Source of the DNA: Haemophilus haemolyticus
GTDB taxonomy: Bacteria; Pseudomonadota; Gammaproteobacteria; Enterobacterales; Pasteurellaceae
Length of the DNA: 64,000 bases
NCBI RefSeq assembly: GCF_003493605.1
Contig: NZ_QQKA01000009.1
Coordinates: 1-64,000 of the forward strand
Reading direction: 5' to 3'
The position numbers were made by a program, and so were the translations under genes. Each line of letters opens with the position of its first letter. Position 1 is the stretch's first letter. This document shows, in pieces, positions 50,716 through 60,052 of the stretch. Below the pieces are notes generated by a model. The model was not told the origin of the DNA, made no database searches, and saw only the letters and a list, made by a program, of their open reading frames with translations.

Positions 50716-51510
50716 TTAATCGCATTTATGTTCCGCTTTACAAAGTTCAAGCGTCGCATGAATTAATTTGCGAGCGATAGTACCTGTTGGCGGCAATTCT
50801 GGCAAGGGTTGATCATAAGAAAACCACTGCGCATCATGAATTTCACTTTCCTGCAACGTAATTTCACCGCTCTCATAATCAGCCAGAAAACCGACCATTT
50901 GAGAATTCGGAAATGCCCAAGGCTGGCTACCAAAATAACGAATATTTTTTATCAAAATCCCTGTTTCCTCAAAAACCTCTCTACGCACTGCTTGTTCAAA
51001 TGTTTCACCGACCTCTACAAAACCTGCAAGAGTGGTATACATTCCTCCATTCGGGTGATAATGACGTTTGTGATTAGCAAGCAATATTTCTTTGCCACGT
51101 CGAACCGCTACAATAATAGATGGACAGATTACAGGATAAGTTCGATACCCGCAGTGAGTACATTGCACGGCGAGCTCTTCTTGAATTTGTTGTGTTTTAT
51201 GACCGCACTTTCCACAAAATTTATGAGTTTTCAGGAAATGATTAATTTCCACACCTCGGCTTAATACATGGAATTCATCCTCTGGCAATGAAAGTAATCC
51301 ACGTAAACTTACATATTCTCGTTCATCACTTTCTTGCTCAGCCACAAGCCACAATGGATGATTTTTCCATTCACCGATTTGTATTGCCTGCAATCCTTCC
51401 ATTCCAAGGGTTTTAGCCGTACCACAAGGCAACTCATTATTCAGTAAATAAAGATTCGAACCTTGAGTAAACAACCAATAACCAAAATCATCGGGGTGAA
51501 GTGCTTTCAT
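50716..51510 (-). CDS. nudC: NADH pyrophosphatase NudC
   Basis: A 264-residue Nudix enzyme that hydrolyses NADH and removes NAD caps from RNA. Zinc ribbon CGKCGHKTQQ and CTHCGYRTYP is at about 98-120, and the Nudix box is GFVEVGETFEQAVRREVFEETGI. The SQPWAFPNSQMVGF motif after it defines the NudC subclass. An uptake core lies inside the zinc region. Confidence 0.95.
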   Translation of the reverse strand: MKALHPDDFGYWLFTQGSNLYLLNNELPCGTAKTLGMEGLQAIQIGEWKNHPLWLVAEQESDEREYVSLRGLLSLPEDEFHVLSRGVEINHFLKTHKFCGKCGHKTQQIQEELAVQCTHCGYRTYPVICPSIIVAVRRGKEILLANHKRHYHPNGGMYTTLAGFVEVGETFEQAVRREVFEETGILIKNIRYFGSQPWAFPNSQMVGFLADYESGEITLQESEIHDAQWFSYDQPLPELPPTGTIARKLIHATLELCKAEHKCD

Positions 51511-51577
51511 CTTTTACTCCATAAAAATAACCGCACTTTCAAAGTGCGGCTATTATAAATCTTCTTTTTACCACTCA

Positions 51578-52174
51578 CTAATAATAAGAGTGCTCTCCAC
51601 GCTGATGTTCGGTTACATCTTTTGCACCTTTTAATTCATTCGGGAATAGGCTAATAAGTTGTTTTTCTACGCCATCTTTTAACGTAACATCCACCATTGA
51701 GCAACCATTACAGCCACCACCGAATTGTAAAATTGCGTAACCATCTTCAGTAATTTCAATTAAGGTTATGCGTCCACCATGACTTGCAAGCTGTGGATTA
51801 ATTTGAGTTTGAATCACATATTCAACACGTTCAATTAATGGCGCATCATCAGCCACCTTACGCATTTTAGCATTTGGTGCTTTTAAGGTAAGTTGTGCAC
51901 CAAGCTCTTCGGTAACATAATCAATTTCTGCTTCTTCTAAGAAAGGCAGACTGACCTCATCAATAAATGCAGAAAAAGTGTCGTATTTCATTTCAACATC
52001 GCTTTCTTCCACGGCATTCGGTGGGCAATAAGATACACCACATTCCGCATTAGGTGTGCCAGGATTAACCACGAAAATACGAATATTCGTTCCTTCTTCT
52101 TGGGTGTCTAAAAGTTTTCGAAAATGCGCTTGTGCGGCATCAGAAATAGCGATTTGCTGGGTTGCTTGTTCCAT
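51578..52174 (-). CDS. nfuA: Fe/S biogenesis protein NfuA
   Basis: A 198-residue Fe-S scaffold/carrier that protects proteins under oxidative stress. The N-terminal degenerate A-type domain ([20 protein letters not shown]) and the C-terminal Nfu domain with the CxxC of [15 protein letters not shown] are intact. It lies next to comF, as gntX/yhgH-nfuA do in E. coli. Confidence 0.95.
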   Translation of the reverse strand: MEQATQQIAISDAAQAHFRKLLDTQEEGTNIRIFVVNPGTPNAECGVSYCPPNAVEESDVEMKYDTFSAFIDEVSLPFLEEAEIDYVTEELGAQLTLKAPNAKMRKVADDAPLIERVEYVIQTQINPQLASHGGRITLIEITEDGYAILQFGGGCNGCSMVDVTLKDGVEKQLISLFPNELKGAKDVTEHQRGEHSYY

Positions 52175-52249
52175 AATTATGTCCTAAATACTTGAGAGAA
52201 AGTATCGGGAATAATACGCTCATCGCGCTTTTTTTTCCAGTGCTTTATA

Positions 52250-52936
52250 TTAAGCCCGCGCCAGCCCCCAAACTTGGATCTCCTCCACTCCTAATTTTCT
52301 CAATAATTTTGAGATTTCATTGAGTGTAGAACCAGTAGTAATCACATCATCCACTAATGCTATGCGACGATAAGGAAATGTATTTTTTGAAACCGCAAGA
52401 GAAAAGGCATTTTTTAAATTCTGACGACGATCTTTTGCACTCAGACCACGTTGAGTATGGGTATGTCTCACACGTTTTACGATATTGTTCAAATTAGGAA
52501 TATCCAGCCAACGACTTAATTGCCGAGATAATAAATCAGCCTGATTATAACCCCGTCGCCACTGACGAAAATGATATAAAGGCACGGGAATGATTGCTTC
52601 TGGCAATTTAAGTTGATGTGTTCGCTTAGCATCACGCACCGCAAGATATAAAAGCCGAGCTAAAGTGCGGTCAATCCAAAATTGATTTTGAAATTTAAAA
52701 CGATGAATTAACACTGAAAGTGGCTCAACATAATGCCCTATAATGACCATCTTATCCCAGCTAGGTTCTTGTTTAAGACAATTACCACAATGCTTTGCAT
52801 AATATTGCAATTCCACACCACAATGACCGCAATAAGGAAAAGATTTAATTTGTTTTTGGCAACCTGAACATAGCCCATTTTTTGCGATATGAAGATTACC
52901 ACGGCAGTGGATACAGCGAAAATTGAAGAAGTTCAT
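52250..52936 (-). CDS. comF: competence protein ComF
   Basis: A 228-residue phosphoribosyltransferase-fold protein needed for natural transformation after DNA uptake begins. It has two N-terminal zinc pairs (CIHCRG, CSGCQ, CGHCGV, CGNCL) and the PRTase motif IALVDDVITTGSTLNE near the C-terminus. In this family it is the last gene of comABCDEF. Here about 760 bases of palindrome array and a transposase gene separate it from comE. Confidence 0.94.
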   Translation of the reverse strand: MNFFNFRCIHCRGNLHIAKNGLCSGCQKQIKSFPYCGHCGVELQYYAKHCGNCLKQEPSWDKMVIIGHYVEPLSVLIHRFKFQNQFWIDRTLARLLYLAVRDAKRTHQLKLPEAIIPVPLYHFRQWRRGYNQADLLSRQLSRWLDIPNLNNIVKRVRHTHTQRGLSAKDRRQNLKNAFSLAVSKNTFPYRRIALVDDVITTGSTLNEISKLLRKLGVEEIQVWGLARA

Positions 52937-52962
52937 TTGATCCTTATTAGTGATTACTGCAA

Positions 52963-53235
52963 CCTAGGGTAGGTATACCCTAGGCTAATTGTAATGCTAC
53001 CCCGTTGGGGTAGACATAAGAGTACCCCAAAGGGGAACTACGATTACCATCACTAACCGTGGGTATACTTACCCGCGGCTTACAAGCCTAGGGTAGGTTT
53101 ACCCTAGGCTAATCACAATGCTACCCCGCTGGGGTAGATGTAAACGTTCCCCAAAGGGGAACCACGATTATCATCACTAACCGTGGGTATACCTACCCAC
53201 GGCTTACAAACCTAGGGTAGGTGTAAGTGTTCCCC
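52963..53235. repeat. palindrome array, 124-bp period, between comE and comF
   Basis: Two full units and a partial third start at 52963, 53087 and 53211, exactly 124 bases apart. Each unit has four stems in order: A CCTAGGGT / ACCCTAGG; B CTACCCC / GGGGTAG; C GTTCCCC / GGGGAAC; D CCGTGGGTA / TACCCACGG. Stems A, B and C are 52963-52984, 52997-53013, about 53022-53037 in unit 1, and 53087-53108, 53121-53137, 53146-53162 in unit 2; D is 53057-53078 and 53181-53202. The third unit has a half A and half C only. It lies downstream of an IS200-like transposase gene, like REP/BIME arrays beside RAYT genes. Confidence 0.9.
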
Positions 53236-53243
53236 AAAAACAA

Positions 53244-53699
53244 CTAAACATTTCTCTCAAGCCATTCTACGTTAAAATCAATTCCTTCACGTTGAAATAG
53301 GCTCTTCATTTCATCATTGAAATGGGTTTCTTTGTGATGCTGTTTTTGATTCTTAATATAATTAATAAGTTGATATTTATCCCTGTCGCTATAAGTTAAT
53401 GCGCAATATCCTACTGACCAAGCCGTAAATTCTGGAAATAATGATTTATTTTCATCTAAAAAACGGTGTGTCGATTTTTTTAATTTACGCACAAATTCAG
53501 CTACTGAAATCGTTTGGTGTAATTCAACAAATAAATGTAGATGATCTGGCATACCATTAATTCGATGAAGTATAGAATGGTGTGATTTAACAAATCCCCA
53601 AATGTAATCATAGAGAATTTTCTCATTTTCTTCATTAATGGCATAAACACTGTCTTTTGTCCTAAAAACAATGTGATAAAATAAACGGCAGTAACTCAT
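53244..53699 (-). CDS. IS200/IS605-like HUH transposase (RAYT/TnpA type)
   Basis: A 151-residue Y1-type single-strand transposase. The HUH motif is DHLHLF (His about 53 and 55), and the likely nucleophile is Tyr about 114 in QLINYIKNQKQHH. AWSVGYCALTYS between them is typical of IS200-like proteins. Its ATG overlaps the comE stop codon as ATGA, so it is translated with comE. A 124-bp-period palindrome array lies just after its stop, a REP-with-RAYT layout. No terminal left end was seen upstream, since comE is intact. Confidence 0.9.
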   Translation of the reverse strand: MSYCRLFYHIVFRTKDSVYAINEENEKILYDYIWGFVKSHHSILHRINGMPDHLHLFVELHQTISVAEFVRKLKKSTHRFLDENKSLFPEFTAWSVGYCALTYSDRDKYQLINYIKNQKQHHKETHFNDEMKSLFQREGIDFNVEWLERNV

Positions 53700-55039
53700 T
53701 GTAACTTTTTCCCTGCACTTTTTTGCTTCAACGCCTCTAACGTTTCTCCTGCTTTTAAAATATGCGGCGTCACGAAAATCACTAGCTCACGTTTTTGATG
53801 TCGTTCACTTTCTTTACCAAACAATCGTTTAATGCCAGGTATATCGCCAAGTAATGGCACTTTATCTTCGCTTTTCGTGATCGTATCGTGGAACACTCCG
53901 CCAAGCACAATGGTTTCCCCATCTTTGGCAAAAACCTGAGTATTAATTTCTTGCTTATCAATAGACACCACCTCGTTTTGTCCATAAGCGACACGAGAAC
54001 CTGGTGAGTTTTGGCTCACTAATAAATCAAGCAAAATATTGTTATCTTTAGAAATATGTGGCGTCACTTCCAAACCAAGTACTGCCTCACGAAATTCGAC
54101 AGATTGCGTATCGTTACGAGTATTGCTCACAACATAAGGAATTTCTGTCCCCTGTTTAATGCTCGCACTTTTCTTATTCGTAGTGAGTAAGCGGGGACTT
54201 GCAATAATTTCTACATTATTTTCACGCTCCAAAGCGCTCAATTCTAAATCAAGCAATCGCCCATTAATTTTCGCGACTTGTAATGCTATCGAGCCAGCAG
54301 GTGTCGCCGTTGTCGCAAAATTTACATTAAGATTATCCGCAATATTTTCAAAGCCATTGCCTGCGAGGCTACCTGCTACACGCCCCGCATTTTCCGTTGG
54401 ATTAAAAATCCCCCACCGAACGCCAAGTTCTTTCAAACTCTCATCCGTAATTGTCACAATACGTGCTTCAATAGCAATCTGCTCAATAGGTTTATCCATT
54501 TCAGAAATTAGTTTTTTGATATTTTGCACAGAACGAGGCTCATCCTGAATAACCAGTAAATTACTGCGATCATCAAAGGTAATACTCCCAGCAGGAGAAA
54601 GCAAAGAGCCACTTCCTGTCGTTAAGGATTTCATTAATTCAGAGGCTTTAGCAAAATGGAGTTTTACCGTATGACTCACTAAGTGCGGTTCATTTGTAGC
54701 AAGATTTCCTGCAACTTGACCTTTGCCTGATAGCCCTCCATTCAGATAGTAAATACCCTCATCTTTATTCAAAGTAAGCTTCTTACTTTTAGCGATTATT
54801 TGTAGTAAACGTGGCATATCAATATTGTCTAATTTCAACGAAATATTGCCTTCTAACGTCTCATCCATCACTAAATTGACATCATGTTGAAAAGCTAATT
54901 GATCCAGTGTTTGAGCTAAAGGCGCTTGCGATAAACGAATAAAAAAACGTTCGTTATCAGTTTTGGGATTAGCAAAAACGATTAATGGCAACCAAAAACA
55001 CATTAAAAAACAACCGCACTTAAAAAGATATTTCTTCAT
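53696..55039 (-). CDS. comE: competence secretin ComE (PilQ-like)
   Basis: A 447-residue outer-membrane secretin that lets type IV pili and DNA through. It has a signal peptide, the short N0/N1 domains (NIDMPRLLQIIAKSKKLTL) and the conserved secretin core (GVRWGIFNPT; GEVTPH-like VTPHISKDN; DGETIVLGGVF; PLLGDIPGIKRLFGKE). Its end overlaps the transposase gene start by four bases. ComE starts ten bases after comD. Confidence 0.95.
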   Translation of the reverse strand: MKKYLFKCGCFLMCFWLPLIVFANPKTDNERFFIRLSQAPLAQTLDQLAFQHDVNLVMDETLEGNISLKLDNIDMPRLLQIIAKSKKLTLNKDEGIYYLNGGLSGKGQVAGNLATNEPHLVSHTVKLHFAKASELMKSLTTGSGSLLSPAGSITFDDRSNLLVIQDEPRSVQNIKKLISEMDKPIEQIAIEARIVTITDESLKELGVRWGIFNPTENAGRVAGSLAGNGFENIADNLNVNFATTATPAGSIALQVAKINGRLLDLELSALERENNVEIIASPRLLTTNKKSASIKQGTEIPYVVSNTRNDTQSVEFREAVLGLEVTPHISKDNNILLDLLVSQNSPGSRVAYGQNEVVSIDKQEINTQVFAKDGETIVLGGVFHDTITKSEDKVPLLGDIPGIKRLFGKESERHQKRELVIFVTPHILKAGETLEALKQKSAGKKLQ

Positions 55040-55048
55040 AATCTTCCT

Positions 55049-55462
55049 TTAAAAACTTAATTCTTTCTGTTCAGCGCTATCACATTGCTCACCGAGCTTA
55101 CGCATAAACTTCACTTTATTTTGATGAATTTTTTCCACTAGATAACCCTCTTTAGCCACATCAACGCCCTCTAAAACGCTGTAAATTTGCAAATCCTGAT
55201 CCAGCAATAACGCAAACGCTTTATCTTTAGAAATCACTATGCCCACCAATTTTAAAGCGTTCAAAGGAATTTCAGCCGCTTGGCGATTTTCATCCACTCC
55301 GCATAGATTATTAGGTACATCTGAGGAAATTATTTCTGTCTGCTCCATTACTGTTTGTGCGTTATCAAACTGAGAATGGGTGCGCTGTGTTTTATCGAAA
55401 GGATCTTGTCCCCAACTGCAATTCATAAAAAATAATGCAACTAGGAAAAACCAATACTTCAT
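55049..55462 (-). CDS. comD: competence protein ComD (PilP-like)
   Basis: A 137-residue exported protein with signal FFLVALFFMNCSWG. It matches PilP in place and pattern: PLNALKLVGIVISKDKAFALLLDQDLQIYSVLEG. In the pilus it links the inner-membrane PilMNO platform to the secretin. It overlaps comC by four bases. Confidence 0.9.
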   Translation of the reverse strand: MKYWFFLVALFFMNCSWGQDPFDKTQRTHSQFDNAQTVMEQTEIISSDVPNNLCGVDENRQAAEIPLNALKLVGIVISKDKAFALLLDQDLQIYSVLEGVDVAKEGYLVEKIHQNKVKFMRKLGEQCDSAEQKELSF

Positions 55463-55980
55463 TTTGCCTCCTTATCTAGCTGAAAAATGATCTCGGTTTG
55501 CAATGGGCTGTCTTCGGGTTTGATAAACTGCAATCGACTCACTGAAAGCTGTGACGTATTAGCCAAAAGTGTGGTTAAAAATGTCTTCGTTTTTTCAAAA
55601 TGCCCAGTAAGCTGTAAATGCAAAATAGGCTGTTGCCCCATTTCCCAACGTAAATTCTGAGATAATCCGTTACGCGCAGCTAAACGTTGAATTTGTTTAT
55701 TCAACGGCATAATTTGTGCAGCCAGTTCTGGAGAAAGTTTTCTGCTTTGCGATTGCTGCTGTAAAGAAGTTAAAATTTTCTGTTGATGCAACAATTCTGA
55801 TCTTTTCCCTGCTAATTCACTTTCGATTTCATGGAAACGCGAGTTCCCCTCGATATAATCTAAAATAGGGCGAAAAATCACCGCACTTAATAACAATAAA
55901 AAGGTTAAGCCATGAACATAAAAAGGCTGGCTTAGCCATTTTCCAAAAGGTGTAAAAGGATCGTTAAAAAAGGCTTTCAC
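55459..55980 (-). CDS. comC: competence protein ComC (PilO-like)
   Basis: A 173-residue inner-membrane protein with one N-terminal segment (about 21-37) and a periplasmic coiled coil (IESELAGKRSELLHQQKIL), then a compact domain. Layout and order place it as PilO, which pairs with ComB/PilN. It overlaps comB and comD by four bases each, so translation is coupled along the operon. Confidence 0.9.
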   Translation of the reverse strand: MKAFFNDPFTPFGKWLSQPFYVHGLTFLLLLSAVIFRPILDYIEGNSRFHEIESELAGKRSELLHQQKILTSLQQQSQSRKLSPELAAQIMPLNKQIQRLAARNGLSQNLRWEMGQQPILHLQLTGHFEKTKTFLTTLLANTSQLSVSRLQFIKPEDSPLQTEIIFQLDKEAK

Positions 55981-56483
55981 TTTTCCTCTCCTTGTTCCAT
56001 ATCAAAGCGAAAAAACAATGTATGTTGTTCAGGCTGAACCTGACTTAATTTCACATTGGGAAAATGTTTCTTTAAAAATTGATGTACCGACTCAAATTCC
56101 GTTTGATCTTGCGCTCGACCTTCCAAACTTAAGTTATGGGCATCTTGTTTAAATCGGTTTAATTCGCCTGTCTGAAGAGGCAATTCACTTAATCGCAGCA
56201 AACTATTTTGGACTTGCCCATTCGTGAGAGATTGCAAAACTTCACCAACTTTCACCGCACTGCGTAACTGATCAATTTGCATGGTAGTTTTATGAAGCTG
56301 TTGATTAAGTTGTTCAAACGACTTTTGCTGTGCCTGCAAATTTTGTTTCTGTTGTTCAATCAAATTGCTAAAAGCCAACATTAAATTAATAGCAAGCAAG
56401 ATAAATAAAGCGATATAAAAAGCTAAACGACGCAAACGCTTTTGATGTTGATTAGTACGCCAAGGCAATAAATTCATCGACAT
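55977..56483 (-). CDS. comB: competence protein ComB (PilN-like)
   Basis: A 168-residue protein starting MSMNLLPWRTNQHQKR, the INLLPW-type PilN motif that binds PilM, followed by one membrane segment (about 22-42) and a coiled coil (QQKQNLQAQQKSFEQLNQQL). It starts directly after the comA stop. It is the inner-membrane partner of ComA and ComC. Confidence 0.92.
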   Translation of the reverse strand: MSMNLLPWRTNQHQKRLRRLAFYIALFILLAINLMLAFSNLIEQQKQNLQAQQKSFEQLNQQLHKTTMQIDQLRSAVKVGEVLQSLTNGQVQNSLLRLSELPLQTGELNRFKQDAHNLSLEGRAQDQTEFESVHQFLKKHFPNVKLSQVQPEQHTLFFRFDMEQGEEK

Positions 56484-57281
56484 TTAGCTACTCACTTTTT
56501 GTTGATGTGAATCTTTTTGCCACAGCGCATTGCCAAGTGCGATAAAAGGTAAATCCGTTTCTACTCGCTGCCAGTTTTCTGGTAATGGCGTATGACTTGA
56601 GGGAATTTGATACACAAAAACTTTTTCAATTTGCCCTTCAAAACGTTCGGTAAATTGCTCATAAAGTGCGGTCAAATTTTCGTGAGACTGTAAAATTTGC
56701 GATTGCTGAGATCTTTCACAAATCGCCAAACAATAGTCATCTTCTTGAAATAAAAATAAGGTATTTTCTGACCGCACTTGTTCATTTAACAAATATTGAA
56801 ATGCACGCAAGATGGTATGAGGAACAACATCTAACACACTAATTTTAAATGGCTGAAAATCTTGCAAGTAAGTTTGAGCACTTGCCTCTCGAATTGCTGT
56901 AATCTCTAAACGAAAACCTTGCTTTAACGGAGTAGAAATATAATCAAACCACAATTCCTCTAAAGGAATGGGCAACTCTTTCTCAATCACAAATTTACAT
57001 TGTTGATGACATTCTTGTGCATTTAACACTTGTGGCAACATTAATACTTTCGACCAAGTCAAGTGAGCAGAAATACTTGCCACAAACCGCAAAGAAAAGG
57101 TTTTCCCTTGAAATTGTGTTTTTAAATATCGCAAAAAACGATTTTTTAAATCGCTATCATTGATAGAGGCTTGATAACATTGTGGCTGTTCAAGTTCATC
57201 AAGCCACACAAAATCAAAATTACCTTGTTTACGGTGAATACCAATTTGTAAAGTGCGGTGATTTTTCCGGGAGAATTGCAT
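56484..57281 (-). CDS. comA: competence protein ComA (PilM-like ATPase fold)
   Basis: A 265-residue cytoplasmic protein of the PilM (actin-like) type, though shorter than usual. It contains [40 protein letters not shown] and ALGNALW at the end. It is the first gene of comABCDEF. A CRP-S site 95 bases upstream overlaps the ponA start codon. Confidence 0.92.
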   Translation of the reverse strand: MQFSRKNHRTLQIGIHRKQGNFDFVWLDELEQPQCYQASINDSDLKNRFLRYLKTQFQGKTFSLRFVASISAHLTWSKVLMLPQVLNAQECHQQCKFVIEKELPIPLEELWFDYISTPLKQGFRLEITAIREASAQTYLQDFQPFKISVLDVVPHTILRAFQYLLNEQVRSENTLFLFQEDDYCLAICERSQQSQILQSHENLTALYEQFTERFEGQIEKVFVYQIPSSHTPLPENWQRVETDLPFIALGNALWQKDSHQQKVSS

Positions 57282-57375
57282 ATTCTTTCCTATTCTTTAA
57301 AGGCTGAATCTTTTATACTTAGCAGCCAAATCATAGGTCTCTTGACAAGAATATTCATTAACGAAGCGAGAATTT

Positions 57376-57391
57376 TACGATGCGGATCGCA
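57376..57391 (-). promoter_or_regulatory. CRP-S site of the comA-F operon, inside the ponA start
   Basis: Read toward comA, the site is TGCGA-TCCGCA-TCGTA, one mismatch from the CRP-S core TGCGA-N6-TCGCA. It lies 95 bases before the comA start codon and covers the ponA ATG at 57380-57382. CRP bound here could hinder ponA expression during competence. Confidence 0.88.
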
Positions 57392-59980
57392 AAATTGATA
57401 TTTAGCACCCTATTAACTTTATGTATTTTAGGTTTAGTCGCAGGCGGAATGCTGTATTTCCACCTAAAATCGGAATTGCCCTCAGTAGAAGCATTAAAAA
57501 CTGTTGAATTACAACAGCCAATGCAGATTTATACGGCCGACGGTAAATTAATTGGTGAAGTTGGCGAGCAACGACGTATTCCAGTGAAATTAGCTGAAGT
57601 ACCACAACGCTTAATTGATGCATTTTTAGCGACGGAAGATAGCCGCTTTTATGATCACCATGGTCTCGATCCTATCGGCATTGCGCGTGCGTTATTTGTT
57701 GCAGTGAATAATGGTGGCGCATCACAAGGTGCAAGTACGATCACCCAACAATTAGCGCGTAACTTTTTCTTAACCCCAGAAAAAACTATTATTCGTAAAG
57801 CTCGTGAAGCCGTGCTTGCCGTAGAAATTGAAAATACCCTCACCAAACAAGAAATCTTAGAGCTTTATTTAAACAAAATCTTTTTAGGCTATCGTTCTTA
57901 TGGTGTTGCGGCTGCTGCGCAAACCTATTTCGGCAAATCATTAAATGAATTGACGTTATCGGAAATGGCTATTATCGCAGGCTTACCAAAAGCACCTTCA
58001 ACCATGAATCCGCTTTATTCTTTAAAACGTTCAGAAGAACGCCGCAATGTAGTGCTAAGCCGAATGTTAGATGAAAAATACATCAGTAAAGAAGAATATG
58101 ATGCTGCATTAAAAGAGCCAATCGTCGCGAGTTATCATGGTGCAAAATTTGAATTTCGTGCTGATTATGTCACTGAAATGGTACGCCAAGAAATGGTTCG
58201 CCGTTTTGGTGAAGAAAATGCCTACACCAGTGGTTATAAAGTATTTACCACTGTACTTTCAAAAGACCAAGCTGAAGCACAAAAAGCTGTGCGTAATAAC
58301 TTGATTGACTATGATATGCGTCACGGTTATCGCGGTGGTGCACCTTTATGGCAAAAAAGTGAAGCAGCTTGGGATAATGATCGCATTGTCGGTTTTCTAC
58401 GCAAACTGCCAGATTCTGAGCCATTTATTCCCGCAGCCGTGGTTGGAATAACAAAAGGTGGTGCGGATCTATTATTAGCATCCGGTGAAAAAATGACGCT
58501 ATCCACTAATGCAATGCGTTGGACTGGCAGAAGCAATCCTGTAAAAGTAGGCGAGCAAATTTGGATTCGTCAACGTACTAATGGTGAATGGCAATTAGGA
58601 CAAATTCCAGCAGCTAACTCTGCGTTAGTATCTCTTAACTCAGATAATGGTGCAATTGAAGCCATTGTTGGTGGCTTTAGCTATGAACAAAGTAAGTTCA
58701 ACCGTGCGACACAATCCTTAGTTCAAGTAGGTTCTTCTATCAAACCATTTATTTACGCAGCGGCATTAGAAAAAGGCTTAACACTTTCTAGTGTATTACA
58801 AGACAGCCCAATTTCTATTCAAAAACCAGGACAAAAACTGTGGCAACCAAAAAACTCACCTGATCGTTATGATGGTCCAATGCGTTTACGCGTAGGATTA
58901 GGTCAATCTAAAAATATGATTGCTATTCGTGCTATCCAAACCGCAGGTATTAATTTCACAGCAGAGTTTTTACAACGTTTTGGCTTTAAACGTGATCAAT
59001 ATTTTGCAAGTGAAGCCTTAGCGCTTGGCGCAGCCTCATTCACACCATTAGAAATGGCTAGAGCTTATGCGGTGTTTGATAATGGCGGTTTCCTCATTGA
59101 ACCTTATATCATTGAAAAAATTCAAGATAACTCGAGTAAAGACCTATTTATTGCAAACCCTAAAATTGCTTGTATTGAGTGTAATGATATCCCTGTGGTT
59201 TATGGTGAAACGAAAGATAAAATCAACGGCTTTGCGAATATTCCTTTAGGCGAAAATGCCTTAAAACCATCAGATGACAGTACAAACGGTGAAGAAGTTG
59301 ATCAACAACCTGAAACTGTACCTGAACTGCCAGAATTACAGTCAAATGTGGCCTCACTTAAGGAAGATGCAATTGATTTAATGGCAGCAGCAAAAAATGC
59401 ATCGTCGAAAACAGAATATGCCCCTCGAGTAATCAGTGGCGAGTTAGCATTTTTAATCCGCAGCGCCTTAAATACGGCAATTTATGGCGAACAAGGTCTA
59501 GACTGGAAAGGAACTAGCTGGCGTATCGCACAAACCATTAAACGTAGCGATATAGGCGGTAAAACAGGTACCACAAATAGTTCAAAAGTGGCTTGGTATG
59601 CAGGATTTGGTGCAAACTTAGTAACCACAACTTATGTAGGATTTGACGACAACAAACGTGTACTCGGGCGCGGAGAAGCGGGTGCGAAAACAGCGATGCC
59701 AGCTTGGGTCGCTTATATGAAAACTGCATTGAGCGACAAACCTGAACGTAAATTACCATTACCACCGAAAATTATGGAAAAAAGTATTGATACTATGACT
59801 GGATTGCTTTCTCCAGCTGGTGGACGCAAAGAATACTTTATTGTAGGTACTGAACCGACACGTACCTATCTTTCGGAAATGCAAGAGCGTGGTTATTATG
59901 TTCCCACAGAATTACAGCAACGCTTAAATAATGAAGGCAATACGCCAACGCCTGCTGCACAACCAGAAGAACTCTTCTAA
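57380..59980 (+). CDS. ponA: penicillin-binding protein 1A
   Basis: An 866-residue bifunctional peptidoglycan synthase. After one membrane segment (about 8-27) the GT51 domain has ATEDSRFYDHHGLDP (Glu about 86) and GASTITQQLARN. The transpeptidase has the active Ser in GSSIKPFIY, then the SKN-type motif GQSKNM, and KTGT (about 735, GGKTGTTNSS). The insert after residue 600 or so and the C-terminal Pro/Thr tail are typical of Pasteurellaceae PBP1A. It is divergent from the com operon, sharing a 98-base gap. Confidence 0.96.
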   Translation: MRIAKLIFSTLLTLCILGLVAGGMLYFHLKSELPSVEALKTVELQQPMQIYTADGKLIGEVGEQRRIPVKLAEVPQRLIDAFLATEDSRFYDHHGLDPIGIARALFVAVNNGGASQGASTITQQLARNFFLTPEKTIIRKAREAVLAVEIENTLTKQEILELYLNKIFLGYRSYGVAAAAQTYFGKSLNELTLSEMAIIAGLPKAPSTMNPLYSLKRSEERRNVVLSRMLDEKYISKEEYDAALKEPIVASYHGAKFEFRADYVTEMVRQEMVRRFGEENAYTSGYKVFTTVLSKDQAEAQKAVRNNLIDYDMRHGYRGGAPLWQKSEAAWDNDRIVGFLRKLPDSEPFIPAAVVGITKGGADLLLASGEKMTLSTNAMRWTGRSNPVKVGEQIWIRQRTNGEWQLGQIPAANSALVSLNSDNGAIEAIVGGFSYEQSKFNRATQSLVQVGSSIKPFIYAAALEKGLTLSSVLQDSPISIQKPGQKLWQPKNSPDRYDGPMRLRVGLGQSKNMIAIRAIQTAGINFTAEFLQRFGFKRDQYFASEALALGAASFTPLEMARAYAVFDNGGFLIEPYIIEKIQDNSSKDLFIANPKIACIECNDIPVVYGETKDKINGFANIPLGENALKPSDDSTNGEEVDQQPETVPELPELQSNVASLKEDAIDLMAAAKNASSKTEYAPRVISGELAFLIRSALNTAIYGEQGLDWKGTSWRIAQTIKRSDIGGKTGTTNSSKVAWYAGFGANLVTTTYVGFDDNKRVLGRGEAGAKTAMPAWVAYMKTALSDKPERKLPLPPKIMEKSIDTMTGLLSPAGGRKEYFIVGTEPTRTYLSEMQERGYYVPTELQQRLNNEGNTPTPAAQPEELF

Positions 59981-60052
59981 AAATGACCGCACTTTAGTGC
60001 ATAATCAGGCGAGTCAATTGGCTCGCCTTCGTTATTAAACAAAGGATATATT

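Noticed and set aside
52963..53235. CRISPR array
   Set aside because: The repeat period is 124 bases, each unit is made of four different palindromes, and there are no unique spacers of even length nor any cas genes.
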